62,362 nucleotides of DNA from Rossellomorea vietnamensis (GTDB lineage: Bacteria > Bacillota > Bacilli > Bacillales > Bacillaceae_B). How positions within the stretch are numbered: the stretch's first letter is position 1; each line of letters opens with the position of its first letter. A model generated the notes under the pieces. That model saw only the letters and a list, made by a program, of their open reading frames with translations, did no database searches and was not told where the DNA came from. The stretch lies in contig NZ_VTEI01000006.1 of the NCBI RefSeq assembly GCF_008180415.1, positions 263,009 to 325,370 on the forward strand, in the 5' to 3' direction. A program made the translations under genes and the position numbers. Below are positions 24,707-35,106 of the stretch, in pieces.

Positions 24707-27469
24707 TTAAGAGTAATGTTTCTTCACAACATCTGTACAGCGCGGGCAGAGACCCGGGTGATCAGCGTCACGGCCGATTTCTGTTGAAACCGTCCAGCAG
24801 CGTTCACAAGTCTCACCTTCTGCCTTTTCAACAACAATGGCATTGTTCTCAAGCTTCAACGCATTTTCCGGAGCCTCTTCCAGACTTCCGCCAATCTCAA
24901 ATGCAGAAACAATGAACAGCTGCTTCAGGTCTTCTTTTACAGATTGAAGGAGATTCTTCGTTTCTTCATTTACGTAAAGAGTCACTTTAGCTGTTAATGA
25001 TTTACCGATGATTTTTTCGTTTCTTGCTTCCTCAAGAGCTTTCAATACATTATCACGGAGGTTTAGGAAAGCTTCCCACTTAGAAAGAAGTTCTTCGCTG
25101 TCAGGGATTTCCTTGTATTCAGGCATATCCGTCAGTTGAACACTTTCTTCCGGTTGTGAAGGCATATGAGTCCAAACCTCGTCAGCTGTATGAGAAAGAA
25201 TAGGAGACATCAATTTTGTCAACACAACAAGACTTTCATGAAGGACCGTTTGCATCGCACGTCTTTCATAATTATCTTCTGCCTCAATGTAAAGCACATC
25301 TTTGGCAAAGTCCAGATAAAAAGAGCTCAAATCAAGCGTACAGAAGTTATTGACACTTGTGTAGATGCTTGAGAAGTCATAGCTTTCGTATGCTGAACGG
25401 ACATTTTTAATCAAATTGTTCAGCTTTACAAGCATGAATTGGTCTACTTCCCTTAAGTTCTCATAGGAAACAGCATCTTTTGCAGGATTAAAGTCTGCAA
25501 GGTTACCTAACAGGAATCGATACGTGTTTCTGATTTTGCGGTACACTTCAGAAACCTGTTTCAAAATGGCATCAGAGAAACGCACATCAGCCTGGTAATC
25601 CACGGAAGCCACCCAGAGGCGAAGGATGTCGGCACCGCTTTGCTTGATCACTTTGCTTGGAGTAACAATATTGCCAATAGATTTACTCATTTTGCGGCCT
25701 TCACCGTCATTCACGAATCCGTGGCTTAATACTCCTTTATAAGGTGCTTTCCCTGTTACAGCCACTCCGGTTGTCAGAGAAGAGTTGAACCAGCCGCGAT
25801 ATTGGTCAGATCCTTCTAAATAGAGATCAGCTGGACGCTGAAGGTCTTCTCTTTGATGAAGCACAGATTGATGAGAAGATCCGGAGTCGAACCAGACATC
25901 CATGATATCCTGTTCTTTAGAGAACTCCCCATTAGGGCTTCCTTCATGGGTAAACCCTTCAGGAAGAAGTTCCTTGGCGCTCTTTTCGAACCAGATATTC
26001 GAACCATGCTGGCGGAATAGCTCAGAAACATGGGCGATTGTTTCCTCAGTGATGATTTCTTCGCCGTTTTCAGCATAGAAGACAGGGATTGGGACGCCCC
26101 AAGCACGCTGCCTGGAAATACACCAGTCGCCTCTGTCGCGGACCATGTTGAACAGTCTTGTTTCACCCCAAGCCGGGATCCACTTTGTATCTTTGACCGC
26201 TTGCAGCAGATCTTCCCTGAATGCATCAATCGAAGCAAACCACTGTGGAGTCGCACGGAAAATGACAGGTTTTTTTGTACGCCAGTCATGCGGATAGGAA
26301 TGCTTAATAAAATCAAGCTTCAGCAATGCACCGGCTTCTTGCAGTTTTTCAGTGATCGGTTTGTTTGCTTCATCATAGAATAAACCTTCGAATCCAGGAG
26401 CTTCTTCTGTCATTACACCTTTATCGTTGACAGGACAAAGTACGTCAAGACCGTATTTTTTGCCTACAAGGTAATCATCTTCACCATGGCCAGGGGCCGT
26501 GTGTACGCATCCTGTACCTGAATCTGTTGTGACATGCTCACCCAGAATAACTAGGGATTCCCTGTCATAAAGTGGATGCTGGGCTTTTACTAATTCCAGT
26601 TCCGATCCTTTGACTGTTTTTACGACTTTCGGTTCGTTCCATTCCAGAACGGAAGTGACCTCTTCCAGCAAGTCTTCTGCCACGACATATTTACTGCCTT
26701 CAACATCGACAACAACATAAGCAAGGTCAGCATGGACAGTGATAGCAAGGTTTGCCGGAATAGTCCAAGGAGTTGTAGTCCAGATGATGATCTGCGTTCC
26801 TTCTTCCAGGACTCCGTTTCCTTCTTTTACTGAAAAGCCTACATAGATGGACGGAGATCGTTTATCCTGATACTCGATTTCTGCTTCTGCTAAAGCCGAT
26901 TCGCTGGACGGGCTCCAATATACCGGCTTTAAGCCTTTATAGATATACCCTTTGTTCGCCATATCGCCGAACACTTTGATCTGCTCCGCTTCATATTCAG
27001 GTTTCATAGTGATATAAGGATTATCCCAGTCACCGCGGACCCCCAGCTGTTTAAATTGGCTGCGCTGGCTGTCGATCTGGCCGTAAGCATACTCTTCACA
27101 AAGCTTACGGAACTCAGCGACTGTCATTTCTTTACGGTTAACGCCTTTTTTCGTCAAAGCCTGTTCGATTGGCAGCCCATGTGTATCCCAGCCGGGAACG
27201 TAAGGAGCATTGAAACCGCTCATGGATTTGTATCTAACGATGAAGTCTTTCAATACTTTGTTGAGCGCATGCCCCATGTGAAGATCACCATTGGCATATG
27301 GAGGGCCGTCATGAAGGACGAATAATGGCTTTCCTTCGTTTCGTTCCTGTACTTTTTTGTAAATGTTGGTCTCTTCCCATTTTTCTTGCATTTCCGGTTC
27401 GCGCTTAGGCAGGTTGCCGCGCATAGGGAATTCAGTTTTTGGCATTAATAAAGTGTCTTTATAATTCAA
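24707..27469 (-). CDS. ileS: Isoleucyl-tRNA synthetase
   Basis: Class I synthetase that charges tRNA-Ile. The HIGH-type motif is in [16 protein letters not shown], the KMSKS loop in [10 protein letters not shown], the large editing domain lies between, and the C-terminus has a zinc-binding pattern (CERCW, then CPRC). The start is a TTG at 27469 (reading [13 protein letters not shown] after the initiator), with AGGAGG 7 bp upstream; this gives 920 aa, against 921 in B. subtilis. It is preceded by an Ile-specifying T-box leader. Confidence 0.96.
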   Translation of the reverse strand: MNYKDTLLMPKTEFPMRGNLPKREPEMQEKWEETNIYKKVQERNEGKPLFVLHDGPPYANGDLHMGHALNKVLKDFIVRYKSMSGFNAPYVPGWDTHGLPIEQALTKKGVNRKEMTVAEFRKLCEEYAYGQIDSQRSQFKQLGVRGDWDNPYITMKPEYEAEQIKVFGDMANKGYIYKGLKPVYWSPSSESALAEAEIEYQDKRSPSIYVGFSVKEGNGVLEEGTQIIIWTTTPWTIPANLAITVHADLAYVVVDVEGSKYVVAEDLLEEVTSVLEWNEPKVVKTVKGSELELVKAQHPLYDRESLVILGEHVTTDSGTGCVHTAPGHGEDDYLVGKKYGLDVLCPVNDKGVMTEEAPGFEGLFYDEANKPITEKLQEAGALLKLDFIKHSYPHDWRTKKPVIFRATPQWFASIDAFREDLLQAVKDTKWIPAWGETRLFNMVRDRGDWCISRQRAWGVPIPVFYAENGEEIITEETIAHVSELFRQHGSNIWFEKSAKELLPEGFTHEGSPNGEFSKEQDIMDVWFDSGSSHQSVLHQREDLQRPADLYLEGSDQYRGWFNSSLTTGVAVTGKAPYKGVLSHGFVNDGEGRKMSKSIGNIVTPSKVIKQSGADILRLWVASVDYQADVRFSDAILKQVSEVYRKIRNTYRFLLGNLADFNPAKDAVSYENLREVDQFMLVKLNNLIKNVRSAYESYDFSSIYTSVNNFCTLDLSSFYLDFAKDVLYIEAEDNYERRAMQTVLHESLVVLTKLMSPILSHTADEVWTHMPSQPEESVQLTDMPEYKEIPDSEELLSKWEAFLNLRDNVLKALEEARNEKIIGKSLTAKVTLYVNEETKNLLQSVKEDLKQLFIVSAFEIGGSLEEAPENALKLENNAIVVEKAEGETCERCWTVSTEIGRDADHPGLCPRCTDVVKKHYS

Positions 27470-27595
27470 TGTATTTCCTCCTGTCCGGAAGCAGTATATG
27501 GATACTGGCCCTGGCTCTTTTATTACGTTCTGGATGCGCAACTTCTGACTGTATCAGGATTATCGGTTTGCCTTTCCTTGATACATCGTGAAAAA

Positions 27596-27870
27596 AATAA
27601 ACCAATAAAAAAAGCCTTCTCATCCCTGGAAAGGGACGAGAAAGCTAACCCGCGGTACCACCCTAATAGGCAAATAAGTTTGCCCACTCTGACATTCGTA
27701 ACGAGAATGACACGCCGGAAGCTAATTGCTGTTCGCGTTCAAATCCGGTGCTCGAGGGTGATATTCCGCTTCCTTTGCCTGCGCCAAGCTCCCACCATCC
27801 TTGACTCGCTGTATTAAGGCTGTAAGTTAAAGAAACGTACTGTCCCTTTCATTGCGCTGCAGTATAATTG
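27596..27870 (-). promoter_or_regulatory. T-box riboswitch, isoleucine-specific, controlling ileS
   Basis: The conserved T-box AGGGTGGTACCGCGGGTTA is on the minus strand at about 27648-27666, followed by the terminator GAAAGGGACGAGAA-type stem and a T run (to about 27605). Upstream are the AGTA-like and AG-bulge elements and the specifier loop GGAATATCACC, with ATC (Ile) at 27760-27762. The uncharged tRNA-Ile would pair here and stabilise the antiterminator. Layout and specifier agree with the downstream gene. Confidence 0.95.
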
Positions 27871-27878
27871 TAAAATCC

Positions 27879-27908
27879 ATTATATGAAATATAATCTTAT
27901 TTCGTCAA
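27879..27908 (-). promoter_or_regulatory. Promoter of the ileS T-box transcript
   Basis: Minus-strand TTGACG (27903-27908), 18-bp spacer and TATAAT (27879-27884). The -35 box lies inside the last codons of divIVA. Confidence 0.7.
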
Positions 27909-28415
27909 GGAATCTTCTTCTTTTAATGTCTTTAAATCTGTAGCATCGATTTCAAATTCCATGATTTGGTCCCAGTCATCACTGCTCAGCAGATCAAGTT
28001 GTGCCTCGATAAGCATCTTGAAGCGTGTCCTGAAGACTTTCGACTGTTTTTTCAACTCCTCGATTTCCATGGCGATTTTTCTAGCCTTGGAAAGTGACTC
28101 ATTGACGATTCTGTCAGCATTCTTCTCTGCTTCCTTCACAATCAGCTTAGCTTCTTTAGAAGCATTGCGGCGGACTTCTTCCCCGGCTTCTTGAGCAATG
28201 ACGATTGATTTGTTCAATGTCTCTTCAATGTTAGTGAAGTGGCCCAGACGCTCATTCATCGATCCAAGAGTTTCTTCCAGCTCTTTTTTCTCGCGAAGGA
28301 GAATCTCGTAATCCTTAATGATCTGATCAAGAAACTCATTCACTTCATCTTCATCATAACCGCGGAAACCGCGACTGAATTCTTTGTTATGTATATCCAA
28401 CGGCGTTAAAGGCAT
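27897..28415 (-). CDS. divIVA: Cell division initiation protein DivIVA
   Basis: Coiled-coil protein that binds curved membrane at poles and septa and helps place Min proteins and, in sporulation, the chromosome origin. The N-terminus MPLTPLDIHNKEFSRGFRGY carries the membrane-binding signature, followed by EDEVNEFLDQIIKDYE and long heptad-repeat helices to about residue 150. 172 aa is close to B. subtilis. It lies between ylmH and ileS as expected. Confidence 0.95.
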   Translation of the reverse strand: MPLTPLDIHNKEFSRGFRGYDEDEVNEFLDQIIKDYEILLREKKELEETLGSMNERLGHFTNIEETLNKSIVIAQEAGEEVRRNASKEAKLIVKEAEKNADRIVNESLSKARKIAMEIEELKKQSKVFRTRFKMLIEAQLDLLSSDDWDQIMEFEIDATDLKTLKEEDSLTK

Positions 28416-28506
28416 AATGCCACCTCCATCTCTAAGTAGTATTGCTTTTCCTATTATAACTGAATTTTCGACAGTTTGTGGGAATTTCCCTTTATTTTTC
28501 GAAAAT

Positions 28507-29283
28507 TTATTTCAAGATGCCGGCAGCGATCCGGATTTTGTCCTTTTTTGTCCTGCCTTCTATCGAAAGCAGTTTGCTTCTTCCGAAACCTCTCATGGAA
28601 AAGACATCTCCTTCGCCAACTTCAAAAGCCGCCGCCTCTATTACTCTCCAGTTTACCTTTACGGCTCCACCTGTAATCAAGGTCTGGACTTTCTGCCTGG
28701 AAATGTTGTACAAAGCGGAAAGGATCACATCAAGGCGCAGGGAGCTTGCCGTCGTGATGACTTCCCGCCATTCTTCTGAAGAAGTAATCATATTCTCAAA
28801 AGGAACTTTCTGCAGGGCTATCTTACTTCTGCCAGCCTCACTGAAATTCGCTTCTACATAGTCCCCAATCTCAGAAGCAATCATTAACTGAATTCGGTCC
28901 CCGTCCATGAGGATATCCCCGAATTTTTCTCTTTTTAATCCAATGGACATCAGAGAACCGAGGATCTGCCGGTGCTCAAGAGTAACAAATTTCTTGGCAT
29001 ACTGTATTTCATAAATTGAAACTGCGTAATCTGAAGGAGAAGGCTCATAATAGCCAGGATATAATATCGCTCTCTTCCTTTCAATGGAAGCAGTTTCAGG
29101 ATAGAAGCTAATTTTAATATCATTATTTGTTCCTATTATAGCTTTTAGTATATGCTGCTGTCTTGGATCTAAAAAGTCCGTAACTTTAGGAGAATATGAA
29201 TTCTCTACATATTCACGCCATCCAATAACGTTATCAATAAATTCTTTCTCGTCTTTTCTAAAGTGTTGATAAATGGATGTCAC
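28507..29283 (-). CDS. ylmH: YlmH family RNA-binding protein (S4 domain)
   Basis: S4-domain protein of the division-gene neighbourhood; in B. subtilis YlmH has been tied to ribosome quality control by alanine tailing, in parallel with RqcH. The first about 180 residues form the YlmH N-region (SIYQHFRKDEKEFIDNV, FYPETASIERKRAIL), and the S4 domain starts near SSLRLDVILSALYNISR. It starts with GTG at 29283, preceded by GAAGGTG. 258 aa is typical. Confidence 0.92.
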   Translation of the reverse strand: MTSIYQHFRKDEKEFIDNVIGWREYVENSYSPKVTDFLDPRQQHILKAIIGTNNDIKISFYPETASIERKRAILYPGYYEPSPSDYAVSIYEIQYAKKFVTLEHRQILGSLMSIGLKREKFGDILMDGDRIQLMIASEIGDYVEANFSEAGRSKIALQKVPFENMITSSEEWREVITTASSLRLDVILSALYNISRQKVQTLITGGAVKVNWRVIEAAAFEVGEGDVFSMRGFGRSKLLSIEGRTKKDKIRIAAGILK

Positions 29284-29627
29284 CTTTACACCTTCTTTTT
29301 ATTATGGAAAAATATGAAACACTATAAATGAACTAATGCTTACCTGTCACAGTCGCCCAATACTCAATGTTTCATTTGGCTCAAACCTCTGACGCTTATG
29401 CTAGAAGCGGAGCCATGGGGAAAAGTTCATCGAGAGTTCTTTTTTGAACGCTGTTTTCGCAAAGATTGCGGCTATTGAGAAATAATGGATTTCTGCTCCA
29501 GACGGACGACTCCTTGGCTACGCCTGCATACAAAGTGGAAGTACTTTAAACAGCCCCGACATGAAAATATCCTCAAGAGAAAAAGGGAGCCTTTTTAAGA
29601 CCCCCTCCTAGTAAGATAAAAAAATGA
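29284..29627. other. Intergenic region between ylmH and ylmG with repeat fragments
   Basis: 344 bp without a gene. From about 29452 it carries CTGTTTTCGCAAAGATTG (family seen at 57292 and 59380), then GGATTTCTGCTCCAGACGGACGAC and AGCCCCGACATGAAAATAT (partial copy of the 7328 element, module truncated near 29600). The interruption of the ylmG-ylmH gene pair by repeats is unlike the tight B. subtilis order. Confidence 0.55.
29452..29600. repeat. Truncated composite repeat
   Basis: Left half of the GATTTCCGCT-type element, with the first strand of the hairpin module (CCTCAAGAGAAAAAGG) but not the closing strand, so the hairpin is incomplete here. Confidence 0.5.
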
Positions 29628-29888
29628 CTAAAACCACATAGATAACTGCCATATTCCAGTTCTAGCCATACCCAATACTAGAAAAGCAACAATTGGAGAT
29701 ATATCAATCATGCCAATTGAAGGGACAATTTTACGAAAAGGTTCAAGATAAGGCTCACAAATAGTGGCTAAAAATTTACCAATACCCGTTTCCCGAGCAT
29801 TTGGAAACCAAGACATAAGTATATAAATAATTAAAGCATAAGAGTAGTATTCCACTAATTTGTAGAGTACTAAAAAAATAAATTCCAT
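29628..29888 (-). CDS. ylmG: YggT/YlmG family membrane protein
   Basis: Small membrane protein of the YGGT family, implicated in division or membrane organisation, with no defined reaction. The 86 aa begin [20 protein letters not shown] and form two hydrophobic helices; the conserved central segment is [19 protein letters not shown]. The ATG at 29888 follows AAGGTGGTAGTGTG and the sepF stop by 4 bp. A longer frame running back through sepF is not used. Confidence 0.92.
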   Translation of the reverse strand: MEFIFLVLYKLVEYYSYALIIYILMSWFPNARETGIGKFLATICEPYLEPFRKIVPSIGMIDISPIVAFLVLGMARTGIWQLSMWF

Positions 29889-29892
29889 CACA

Positions 29893-30339
29893 CTACCACC
29901 TTGTATTATGGTTATCTTCTTCTTGTAGGAACTCGGAGATATTCCCTGCAACTTCGACATTGTCCGGAGTGCATAGGAAGATGTTGCTGCCGATCCTTTG
30001 GATATCGCCGCCGAGAGCATATACGGTCCCGCTTAAAAAGTCGACAATACGCTTGGCCTGGTCATGCTGAATTCTTTGCAGGTTCACAACAATTGCTCTT
30101 CGGTTCTTTAAATGATCCGCTATTTCCTGAGCTTCTGCATAGACTCTCGGCTCTACTATAATCATCTTTGATGCCTTTTGGACACTTTGCAGACTGACAA
30201 CATTTTGTTTCGATGATGAAGGCTGTTGTTGCTTCAAGGGCAGCGTCTCCTCATATTGTTCTTCATTATGACTCTGTTCCTGGTCATATTCTTCCTCGTC
30301 CAGCAGAAAAAAGTTCTTGAACTTTGACTTGATCCCCAC
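29893..30339 (-). CDS. sepF: Cell division protein SepF
   Basis: Membrane-anchoring partner of FtsZ that bundles and aligns protofilaments at the septum. It has an N-terminal amphipathic helix ([19 protein letters not shown]), an acidic/Gln-rich linker (about 20-60) and a C-terminal SepF domain with [21 protein letters not shown]. It starts with GTG at 30339, preceded by AAAGGAGG. 148 aa is typical. Confidence 0.94.
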   Translation of the reverse strand: MGIKSKFKNFFLLDEEEYDQEQSHNEEQYEETLPLKQQQPSSSKQNVVSLQSVQKASKMIIVEPRVYAEAQEIADHLKNRRAIVVNLQRIQHDQAKRIVDFLSGTVYALGGDIQRIGSNIFLCTPDNVEVAGNISEFLQEEDNHNTRW

Positions 30340-30353
30340 TTGTCTGCCTCCTT

Positions 30354-31028
30354 TTAATCTTCTCCTACAAGGGCAGTGCCTACCCGTATAAAGGTGGCTC
30401 CCTCTTCAATAGCTATCATGAAATCATTCGACATTCCCATTGAAAGTTCCTGGCATGGTGCGTGTTTCAGGTTCATTTCAGCAATCTCTGTCTGCAGGTG
30501 CTTCATTTTCCTGAAGTATCCCCTTAACTCCGCTTCGTCGTCTATATTCGGCATCATGGTCATCAATCCTGCCACTTTAATGTTTTCATATTGACTTAAC
30601 CCTTCAATAAAGGACCCCACTTCTTGAGGGGGAAGCCCCTGCTTCGATTCTTCACCCGATATGTTGACCTGCACAAAACAGGATACAGGTTTTTCTGCAC
30701 GTTTATCAATTTCTTTTGCCAGCGAGTGACGGTCAAGCGAATGTATGTATGTGACCTTGTCTATTATATTTTTCACTTTGCGTGATTGAAGGCTGCCAAT
30801 AAAGTGCCATACAGGCTTGTCCTTTAAGTACTCCCATTTGGAATCAAGGCCCTCATCCCTATTTTCGCCAAGATGGTTAAGCCCGGCTTCCAAAGCTTCC
30901 TGAGCCCTCTCATTGGAGACATATTTAGTAACGGCAACGACTGTTATATCCTCCGGGTTTCTGCCGGAAGCATCGCAAGCTTTCTTTATTTTTTCATTGA
31001 GGAGTCCAAGTTTATCTCGTACATCCAT
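30354..31028 (-). CDS. ylmE: YggS/PROSC family pyridoxal-phosphate homeostasis protein (YlmE)
   Basis: PLP-binding TIM-barrel protein that buffers vitamin B6 levels; no enzymatic reaction is established. The PLP-binding Lys is in [10 protein letters not shown] near the N-terminus, and the C-terminus has [22 protein letters not shown], the family signature. I use the ATG at 31028, 8 bp after GGAAGGAG, rather than the upstream in-frame GTG. About 224 aa. Confidence 0.94.
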   Translation of the reverse strand: MDVRDKLGLLNEKIKKACDASGRNPEDITVVAVTKYVSNERAQEALEAGLNHLGENRDEGLDSKWEYLKDKPVWHFIGSLQSRKVKNIIDKVTYIHSLDRHSLAKEIDKRAEKPVSCFVQVNISGEESKQGLPPQEVGSFIEGLSQYENIKVAGLMTMMPNIDDEAELRGYFRKMKHLQTEIAEMNLKHAPCQELSMGMSNDFMIAIEEGATFIRVGTALVGED

Positions 31029-31033
31029 AGAAG

Positions 31034-31852
31034 TCACTCCTTCCAGCCAATAAAACTCATCATTCTGCCGGTCTTTCCATTATCCCGCCTGTGGGAAAAG
31101 AATTCCTCTTGTTCACACACTGTACAAAGCAGGGAAATTGATATATTTTCTGAGGGAACTCCGTTGTTTTGGAGGACAAGTTCATTTGCCTTTTTCAGAT
31201 CCAATTCATACTGTCCTTTATATTTAAGATTATATGGCTTTTCATCACAATCTTCCAGCAGTTTTTCAACTTTGTCAATAACTCTGTCGTCCACCTGGTA
31301 GCATTTCCTGCAAATCGAAGGACCAATTGCCACTTGTATGTCAGCAGGGTCTGCCCCTGCTCGTTTAAACTCTTCAATCATTTTACCGGCTATATTCAGC
31401 ACAGTTCCTTTCCACCCTGCATGGGCAACCCCAATGAATCTGCCCTCTGGGTAAAGGAAGTAAATCGGAACACAGTCGGCATAACACATTGTTAGCAGCA
31501 GATTGGGCACATTTGTAATCAGGCCGTCCGTATCCCGGATGCTGTCTGAATAATTGAGCGTGCCGCTCCCACCATGTTTTTCTGTTACCCACTGGATGTT
31601 ACTGCTATGAGTTTGTTCTGAGCATACCCATAAATTTAAAGGAAACCCTATCCTGTCCGCCGCCTTCTTCCTATTTTTGGAGACATGATCCTTATCATCA
31701 GAGACATGAAGGCCCATATTCAATGATTGATATGCACCCTTGCTGAATCCGCTTTGTTTCCTTGTAATTCCCGCTTTTAGCCCCGGCAGGAGACTTTCCC
31801 ATTGAGGAAGGGAGAATAGTAGATCATCTGCTTTGATAAAACTATCTGTCAT
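31034..31852 (-). CDS. ylmD: YfiH/PgeF family multicopper polyphenol oxidase-like protein (YlmD)
   Basis: Family that includes E. coli PgeF, a peptidoglycan editing factor, and purine-nucleoside-acting enzymes. The metal and catalytic residues are visible in TMCYADCVPIYFL and VGVAHAGWKGTV, with SICRKCYQV further on. I set the start at MTDSFIKADD (31852), preceded by GGAAGGAG; the longer frame lacks a ribosome site. 272 aa is close to B. subtilis YlmD. The substrate in this organism is uncertain. Confidence 0.92.
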   Translation of the reverse strand: MTDSFIKADDLLFSLPQWESLLPGLKAGITRKQSGFSKGAYQSLNMGLHVSDDKDHVSKNRKKAADRIGFPLNLWVCSEQTHSSNIQWVTEKHGGSGTLNYSDSIRDTDGLITNVPNLLLTMCYADCVPIYFLYPEGRFIGVAHAGWKGTVLNIAGKMIEEFKRAGADPADIQVAIGPSICRKCYQVDDRVIDKVEKLLEDCDEKPYNLKYKGQYELDLKKANELVLQNNGVPSENISISLLCTVCEQEEFFSHRRDNGKTGRMMSFIGWKE

Positions 31853-31923
31853 TGCAAAAGTCTCCTTCCTTTTTCTATAGTCTACCATAAAACCCTCTAT
31901 ATCGTCACAATTCATCCGTCCGC

Positions 31924-32202
31924 TTATTGTTTTTTGGGTTCCTCCAATTGAGCCTGAAGATAATGATTATCTTTATGGCGGACGAGGATAACATCTTCAC
32001 CGATTTTGACAATGGATGTCCAAGGGATGACGACATCTTCTTCCTTGCCAAAGAAACCGAGCAGCTTTCCATTTCTGCCTATAACAATGGCTTCAATTCT
32101 TCCTGTATCCAGATTAATCTCTATATCGGCAATATTCCCCAGTTTACGGCCGTCTGAAATACTGACTACATCTTTCACTTGAAATTCTGATATCCTGACC
32201 AT
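31924..32202 (-). CDS. ylmC: PRC-barrel protein YlmC/YmxH family
   Basis: A 92-aa PRC-barrel domain protein (SEFQVKDVVSISDGRKLGN at the start, VVIPWTSIVKIGEDVILV near the end). The family is found beside sigG in spore formers and its role is not well defined. The ATG at 32202 follows GAGGGAGAG. It lies downstream of the sigG terminator, so it is probably transcribed separately from sigG. Confidence 0.9.
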   Translation of the reverse strand: MVRISEFQVKDVVSISDGRKLGNIADIEINLDTGRIEAIVIGRNGKLLGFFGKEEDVVIPWTSIVKIGEDVILVRHKDNHYLQAQLEEPKKQ

Positions 32203-32242
32203 CTCTCTCCCTCTTTCCTAGAAGTCTTATAGTCAATATATG

Positions 32243-32290
32243 CAAAATAAAAGGGGGTCATGCCCCGTCTTGCTTAAGGGGCATGACCCT
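32243..32290 (-). terminator. Intrinsic terminator after sigG
   Basis: Minus-strand AAGGGTCATGCCCC pairs with GGGGCATGACCCC across a short loop, followed by CTTTTATTTT. Confidence 0.88.
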
Positions 32291-33067
32291 TTACTGGATA
32301 TTTTTATTCATTTGTTTGATTGCTGCTTTTTCAAGCCTGGAAACCTGAGCTTGGGAAATACCGATTTCTTCTGCCACTTCCATTTGGGTTTTTCCTTGGA
32401 AGAATCTCTTGCGGATGATCATTTTTTCCCTGTCATTCAATCTTCTCATACCTTCTTGAAGAGCAATTTCTTCTATCCAGGTATGGTCCCTGTTTTTTTC
32501 ATCACTCAGCTGGTCCATCACAAAGATAGGGTCGCCGCCATCGTTATAGATCGGTTCAAACAATGATACAGGATCCTGAATTGCATCCATTGCGAAGACT
32601 ATGTCCTCGTGAGGAACATCCAGCACCTTGGCGATTTCCTCTGCTGTCGGTTCTTTGGAAGTTTCACCCATAAGCCTCTCGCGCACCTGCAGAGCCTTAT
32701 AGGCTATATCCCTGAGTGACCTTGATACTCTGATCGGATTATTATCCCTCAAATAACGTCGAATTTCTCCGATTATCATAGGCACGGCATATGTAGAAAA
32801 CCGGACATTCTGCCCCAAGTCGAAATTGTCAATCGACTTCATTAAACCGATACAACCCACTTGGAAAAGATCATCTACGTATTCTCCGCGATTATTGAAC
32901 CTTTGAATGACACTAAGGACAAGACGAAGGTTCCCATTTACAAGTTTTTCTCTGGCTGATATATCTCCAGCCTGCATTTCCCGAAAGAGTTTCCTCATCT
33001 CTTCATTCTTGAGAACAGGAAGTTTCGAGGTGTCTACACCACAGATTTCCACTTTATTTCGTGTCAA
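32291..33067 (-). CDS. sigG: Forespore-specific RNA polymerase sigma factor sigma-G
   Basis: Late forespore sigma factor. The sequence RNKVEICGVDTSKLPVLK after the initiator and YVDDLFQVGCIGLMKSIDNFDL (region 2) are diagnostic of SigG, and the region 4 helix-turn-helix is TQMEVAEEIGISQAQVSRLE. The start is a TTG at 33067 with AAGGAGGG 7 bp upstream; the longer frame has no basis in the family. 258 aa. It is downstream of sigE but has its own putative promoter. Confidence 0.95.
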   Translation of the reverse strand: MTRNKVEICGVDTSKLPVLKNEEMRKLFREMQAGDISAREKLVNGNLRLVLSVIQRFNNRGEYVDDLFQVGCIGLMKSIDNFDLGQNVRFSTYAVPMIIGEIRRYLRDNNPIRVSRSLRDIAYKALQVRERLMGETSKEPTAEEIAKVLDVPHEDIVFAMDAIQDPVSLFEPIYNDGGDPIFVMDQLSDEKNRDHTWIEEIALQEGMRRLNDREKMIIRKRFFQGKTQMEVAEEIGISQAQVSRLEKAAIKQMNKNIQ

Positions 33068-33104
33068 ATTCTTTCCCTCCTTACAGGAGTTGCTGTACAA
33101 AAAT

Positions 33105-33133
33105 CAGTATCTCCGCAGGAGGAAAAAATATGC
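33105..33133 (-). promoter_or_regulatory. Putative sigma-F/sigma-G promoter of sigG
   Basis: Minus-strand GCATA (33129-33133), 17-bp spacer and GATACTG (33105-33111) resemble the forespore consensus (-35 GNATR, -10 CATNNTA). sigG is transcribed by sigma-F and then by sigma-G in B. subtilis. Confidence 0.45.
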
Positions 33134-33321
33134 ATATTAGAATCGCCCTCCAAGACATGGAAATACCTCCAATCCAGACAGGACAAGTGTTGAATGAGCT
33201 AAATTTTTTTTGGGAATACAATATTTTACTCTTTTGATCTTTTAGATAAATAAGTAATAAAGGGGGGCTGTACCCGATGGAACAGGTCTTGAAGCTTTTT
33301 TACGAATCAGAAGAAATCTCC

Positions 33322-33356
33322 ATAAAAAAAAAGCGATTCTTATTAGAATCGCTGCC
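33322..33356 (-). terminator. Intrinsic terminator after sigE
   Basis: Minus-strand AGCGATTCT pairs with AGAATCGCT across TAAT or similar, followed by eight or more T. Confidence 0.88.
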
Positions 33357-33364
33357 AAGGTATG

Positions 33365-34084
33365 TTATACCATTTTATTAAATTCCTTTTTCAACCTCTT
33401 AATGATTCTTTTTTCCAACCTGGATATATACGATTGAGAAATCCCCAGCATATCGGCAACATCTTTTTGTGTTTTTTCTTCTCCACCCATCAACCCAAAA
33501 CGAAGTTCCATGATCTGCTTTTCCCTGTCCGATAGTTCCGTCAGGGCATTAAACAGAAGCTTTCTGTCAACCGTAGCTTCCAGGTCTTTGGTAATGATAT
33601 CTTCTTCCGTCCCCAAAACATCGGAGAGTAGAAGTTCATTTCCATCCCAGTCAATGTTCAATGGTTCATCAAAGGATACTTCAGAACGGATTTTATTATT
33701 TCTCCTAAGGTACATGAGGATTTCATTTTCAATGCATCTGGAAGCATAGGTGGCCAATTTAATCTTTTTTTCGGGGTTAAACGTATTAACCGCCTTAATC
33801 AGCCCGATAGTGCCAATACTGATAAGGTCTTCAATATTGATCCCTGTATTTTCAAACTTCCTTGCAATGTAAACAACAAGCCTCAGATTTCTTTCTATAA
33901 GTAATGAGCGAGCCGTCTTATCACCGTTAGGAAGCTTTTTCAAGAGTACCTCTTCTTCTTCTTTAGTCAGAGGCGGAGGCAAGGCTTCACTGCCGCCAAT
34001 ATAGTAGATCTCATCTGTCTTCAGCCCCAATTTTATCAGAAGCTTATACCAATAATATGTAAGTCTCAGCCGTAAATTTTTCAA
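33365..34084 (-). CDS. sigE: Mother-cell sigma factor precursor pro-sigma-E
   Basis: First mother-cell-specific sigma factor, made as a precursor with a membrane-binding pro-sequence removed by SpoIIGA. The pro-region [20 protein letters not shown] is followed by the cleavage region [18 protein letters not shown]. Region 2 ([20 protein letters not shown]) and region 4 ([20 protein letters not shown]) are near-identical to B. subtilis. The TTG at 34084, with a GGGGG-rich site, is the start. 239 aa is the same as in B. subtilis. Confidence 0.96.
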   Translation of the reverse strand: MKNLRLRLTYYWYKLLIKLGLKTDEIYYIGGSEALPPPLTKEEEEVLLKKLPNGDKTARSLLIERNLRLVVYIARKFENTGINIEDLISIGTIGLIKAVNTFNPEKKIKLATYASRCIENEILMYLRRNNKIRSEVSFDEPLNIDWDGNELLLSDVLGTEEDIITKDLEATVDRKLLFNALTELSDREKQIMELRFGLMGGEEKTQKDVADMLGISQSYISRLEKRIIKRLKKEFNKMV

Positions 34085-34139
34085 TGTATTTCCCCCTTCT
34101 ATTTTGGTGAATTGTGAGTATAGTAATAGTGGCAATGTA

Positions 34140-35066
34140 TTAAGAAACGTACTGCAGCGGCGATGAAGACAGCATCTTAGGATGTACTATGCAATTGAAG
34201 GTGTCATCAGCAGAGAAGGCAATTCCTTGAAAGACTATCAGGCCTTTGGGGCACCCCCAGACCTCTTTTCCTTTTCTAATCAAGATTGAATCCGGCTTAT
34301 AGGCAATGAGCAGCTGATTCTTTTTTCCAATTGATTGGGCCGGAACAAACCGCACCCGTTCTTCCCATTGCGGAGGAAGAGAATGATCCCCGCTCATAAA
34401 GCGATCATTATCTTCAGATAAATGAAGAATATCTTCAGGTACTCTTCCTTCAAGCTTTTCAGTAGAAATCAGCATGACAGGGCTCTTGCTTAAGGGGTCA
34501 TATAATTGGTTACCGCTGTCCACCAGACCTTTTAATTGTAGTTTCAACCCATTAATCTCGATTTCGACTTCCACAAGCTCATCGTACTGGATTTTAACGG
34601 TTTCAATGCTATTTATGCGATTGCGGGCAAAGTACCAGGAAGCCGGTAAGGCAAACATGACAAAGACCCAGCTGATTGGATCACCAAAACCTTTTACGCT
34701 CGCCAGGAACATAGAGGACTGAAGACTGTTATCGAATCTTAGAAAGTAATGAACACCAATCAATATGCCACCGGTCAGGAATGTTGAAAAATAGAGCATC
34801 AGCAAATTTCCTGCGTAGAATCGAAACCGCTTGAAGCCAAAAGCAGTAAAAACCATGATCATCGAAAAAATGAGTTTCATCAACGGATGTCCACTTATAT
34901 GGGCATAAGATGTAAAGGAAAATAACACGATTAAAGACCCTATGAACCCTCCTAAAAAAATCCTCCACCATATTAGATGTCTTTTTAAAAACACTGCAGT
35001 CATTACCAGCAGAATGCTGTCTATCAAAAAATTTAATAGCCAAATGACATCTAAATACAGAACCAA
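34140..35066 (-). CDS. spoIIGA: Sporulation sigma-E factor-processing peptidase SpoIIGA
   Basis: Membrane aspartic protease that processes pro-sigma-E after a signal from SpoIIR. The N-terminal half has about five hydrophobic helices (from [16 protein letters not shown]), and the catalytic motif is [18 protein letters not shown]. The TTG at 35066, 6 bp after AAAGGAGGG, is the start; the upstream in-frame extension spans the promoter region. 308 aa. It heads the spoIIGA-sigE operon. Confidence 0.94.
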   Translation of the reverse strand: MVLYLDVIWLLNFLIDSILLVMTAVFLKRHLIWWRIFLGGFIGSLIVLFSFTSYAHISGHPLMKLIFSMIMVFTAFGFKRFRFYAGNLLMLYFSTFLTGGILIGVHYFLRFDNSLQSSMFLASVKGFGDPISWVFVMFALPASWYFARNRINSIETVKIQYDELVEVEIEINGLKLQLKGLVDSGNQLYDPLSKSPVMLISTEKLEGRVPEDILHLSEDNDRFMSGDHSLPPQWEERVRFVPAQSIGKKNQLLIAYKPDSILIRKGKEVWGCPKGLIVFQGIAFSADDTFNCIVHPKMLSSSPLQYVS

Positions 35067-35106
35067 TCTCTTCCCTCCTTTTGCTCTATTTCCGACTGTT
35101 ACGAGA

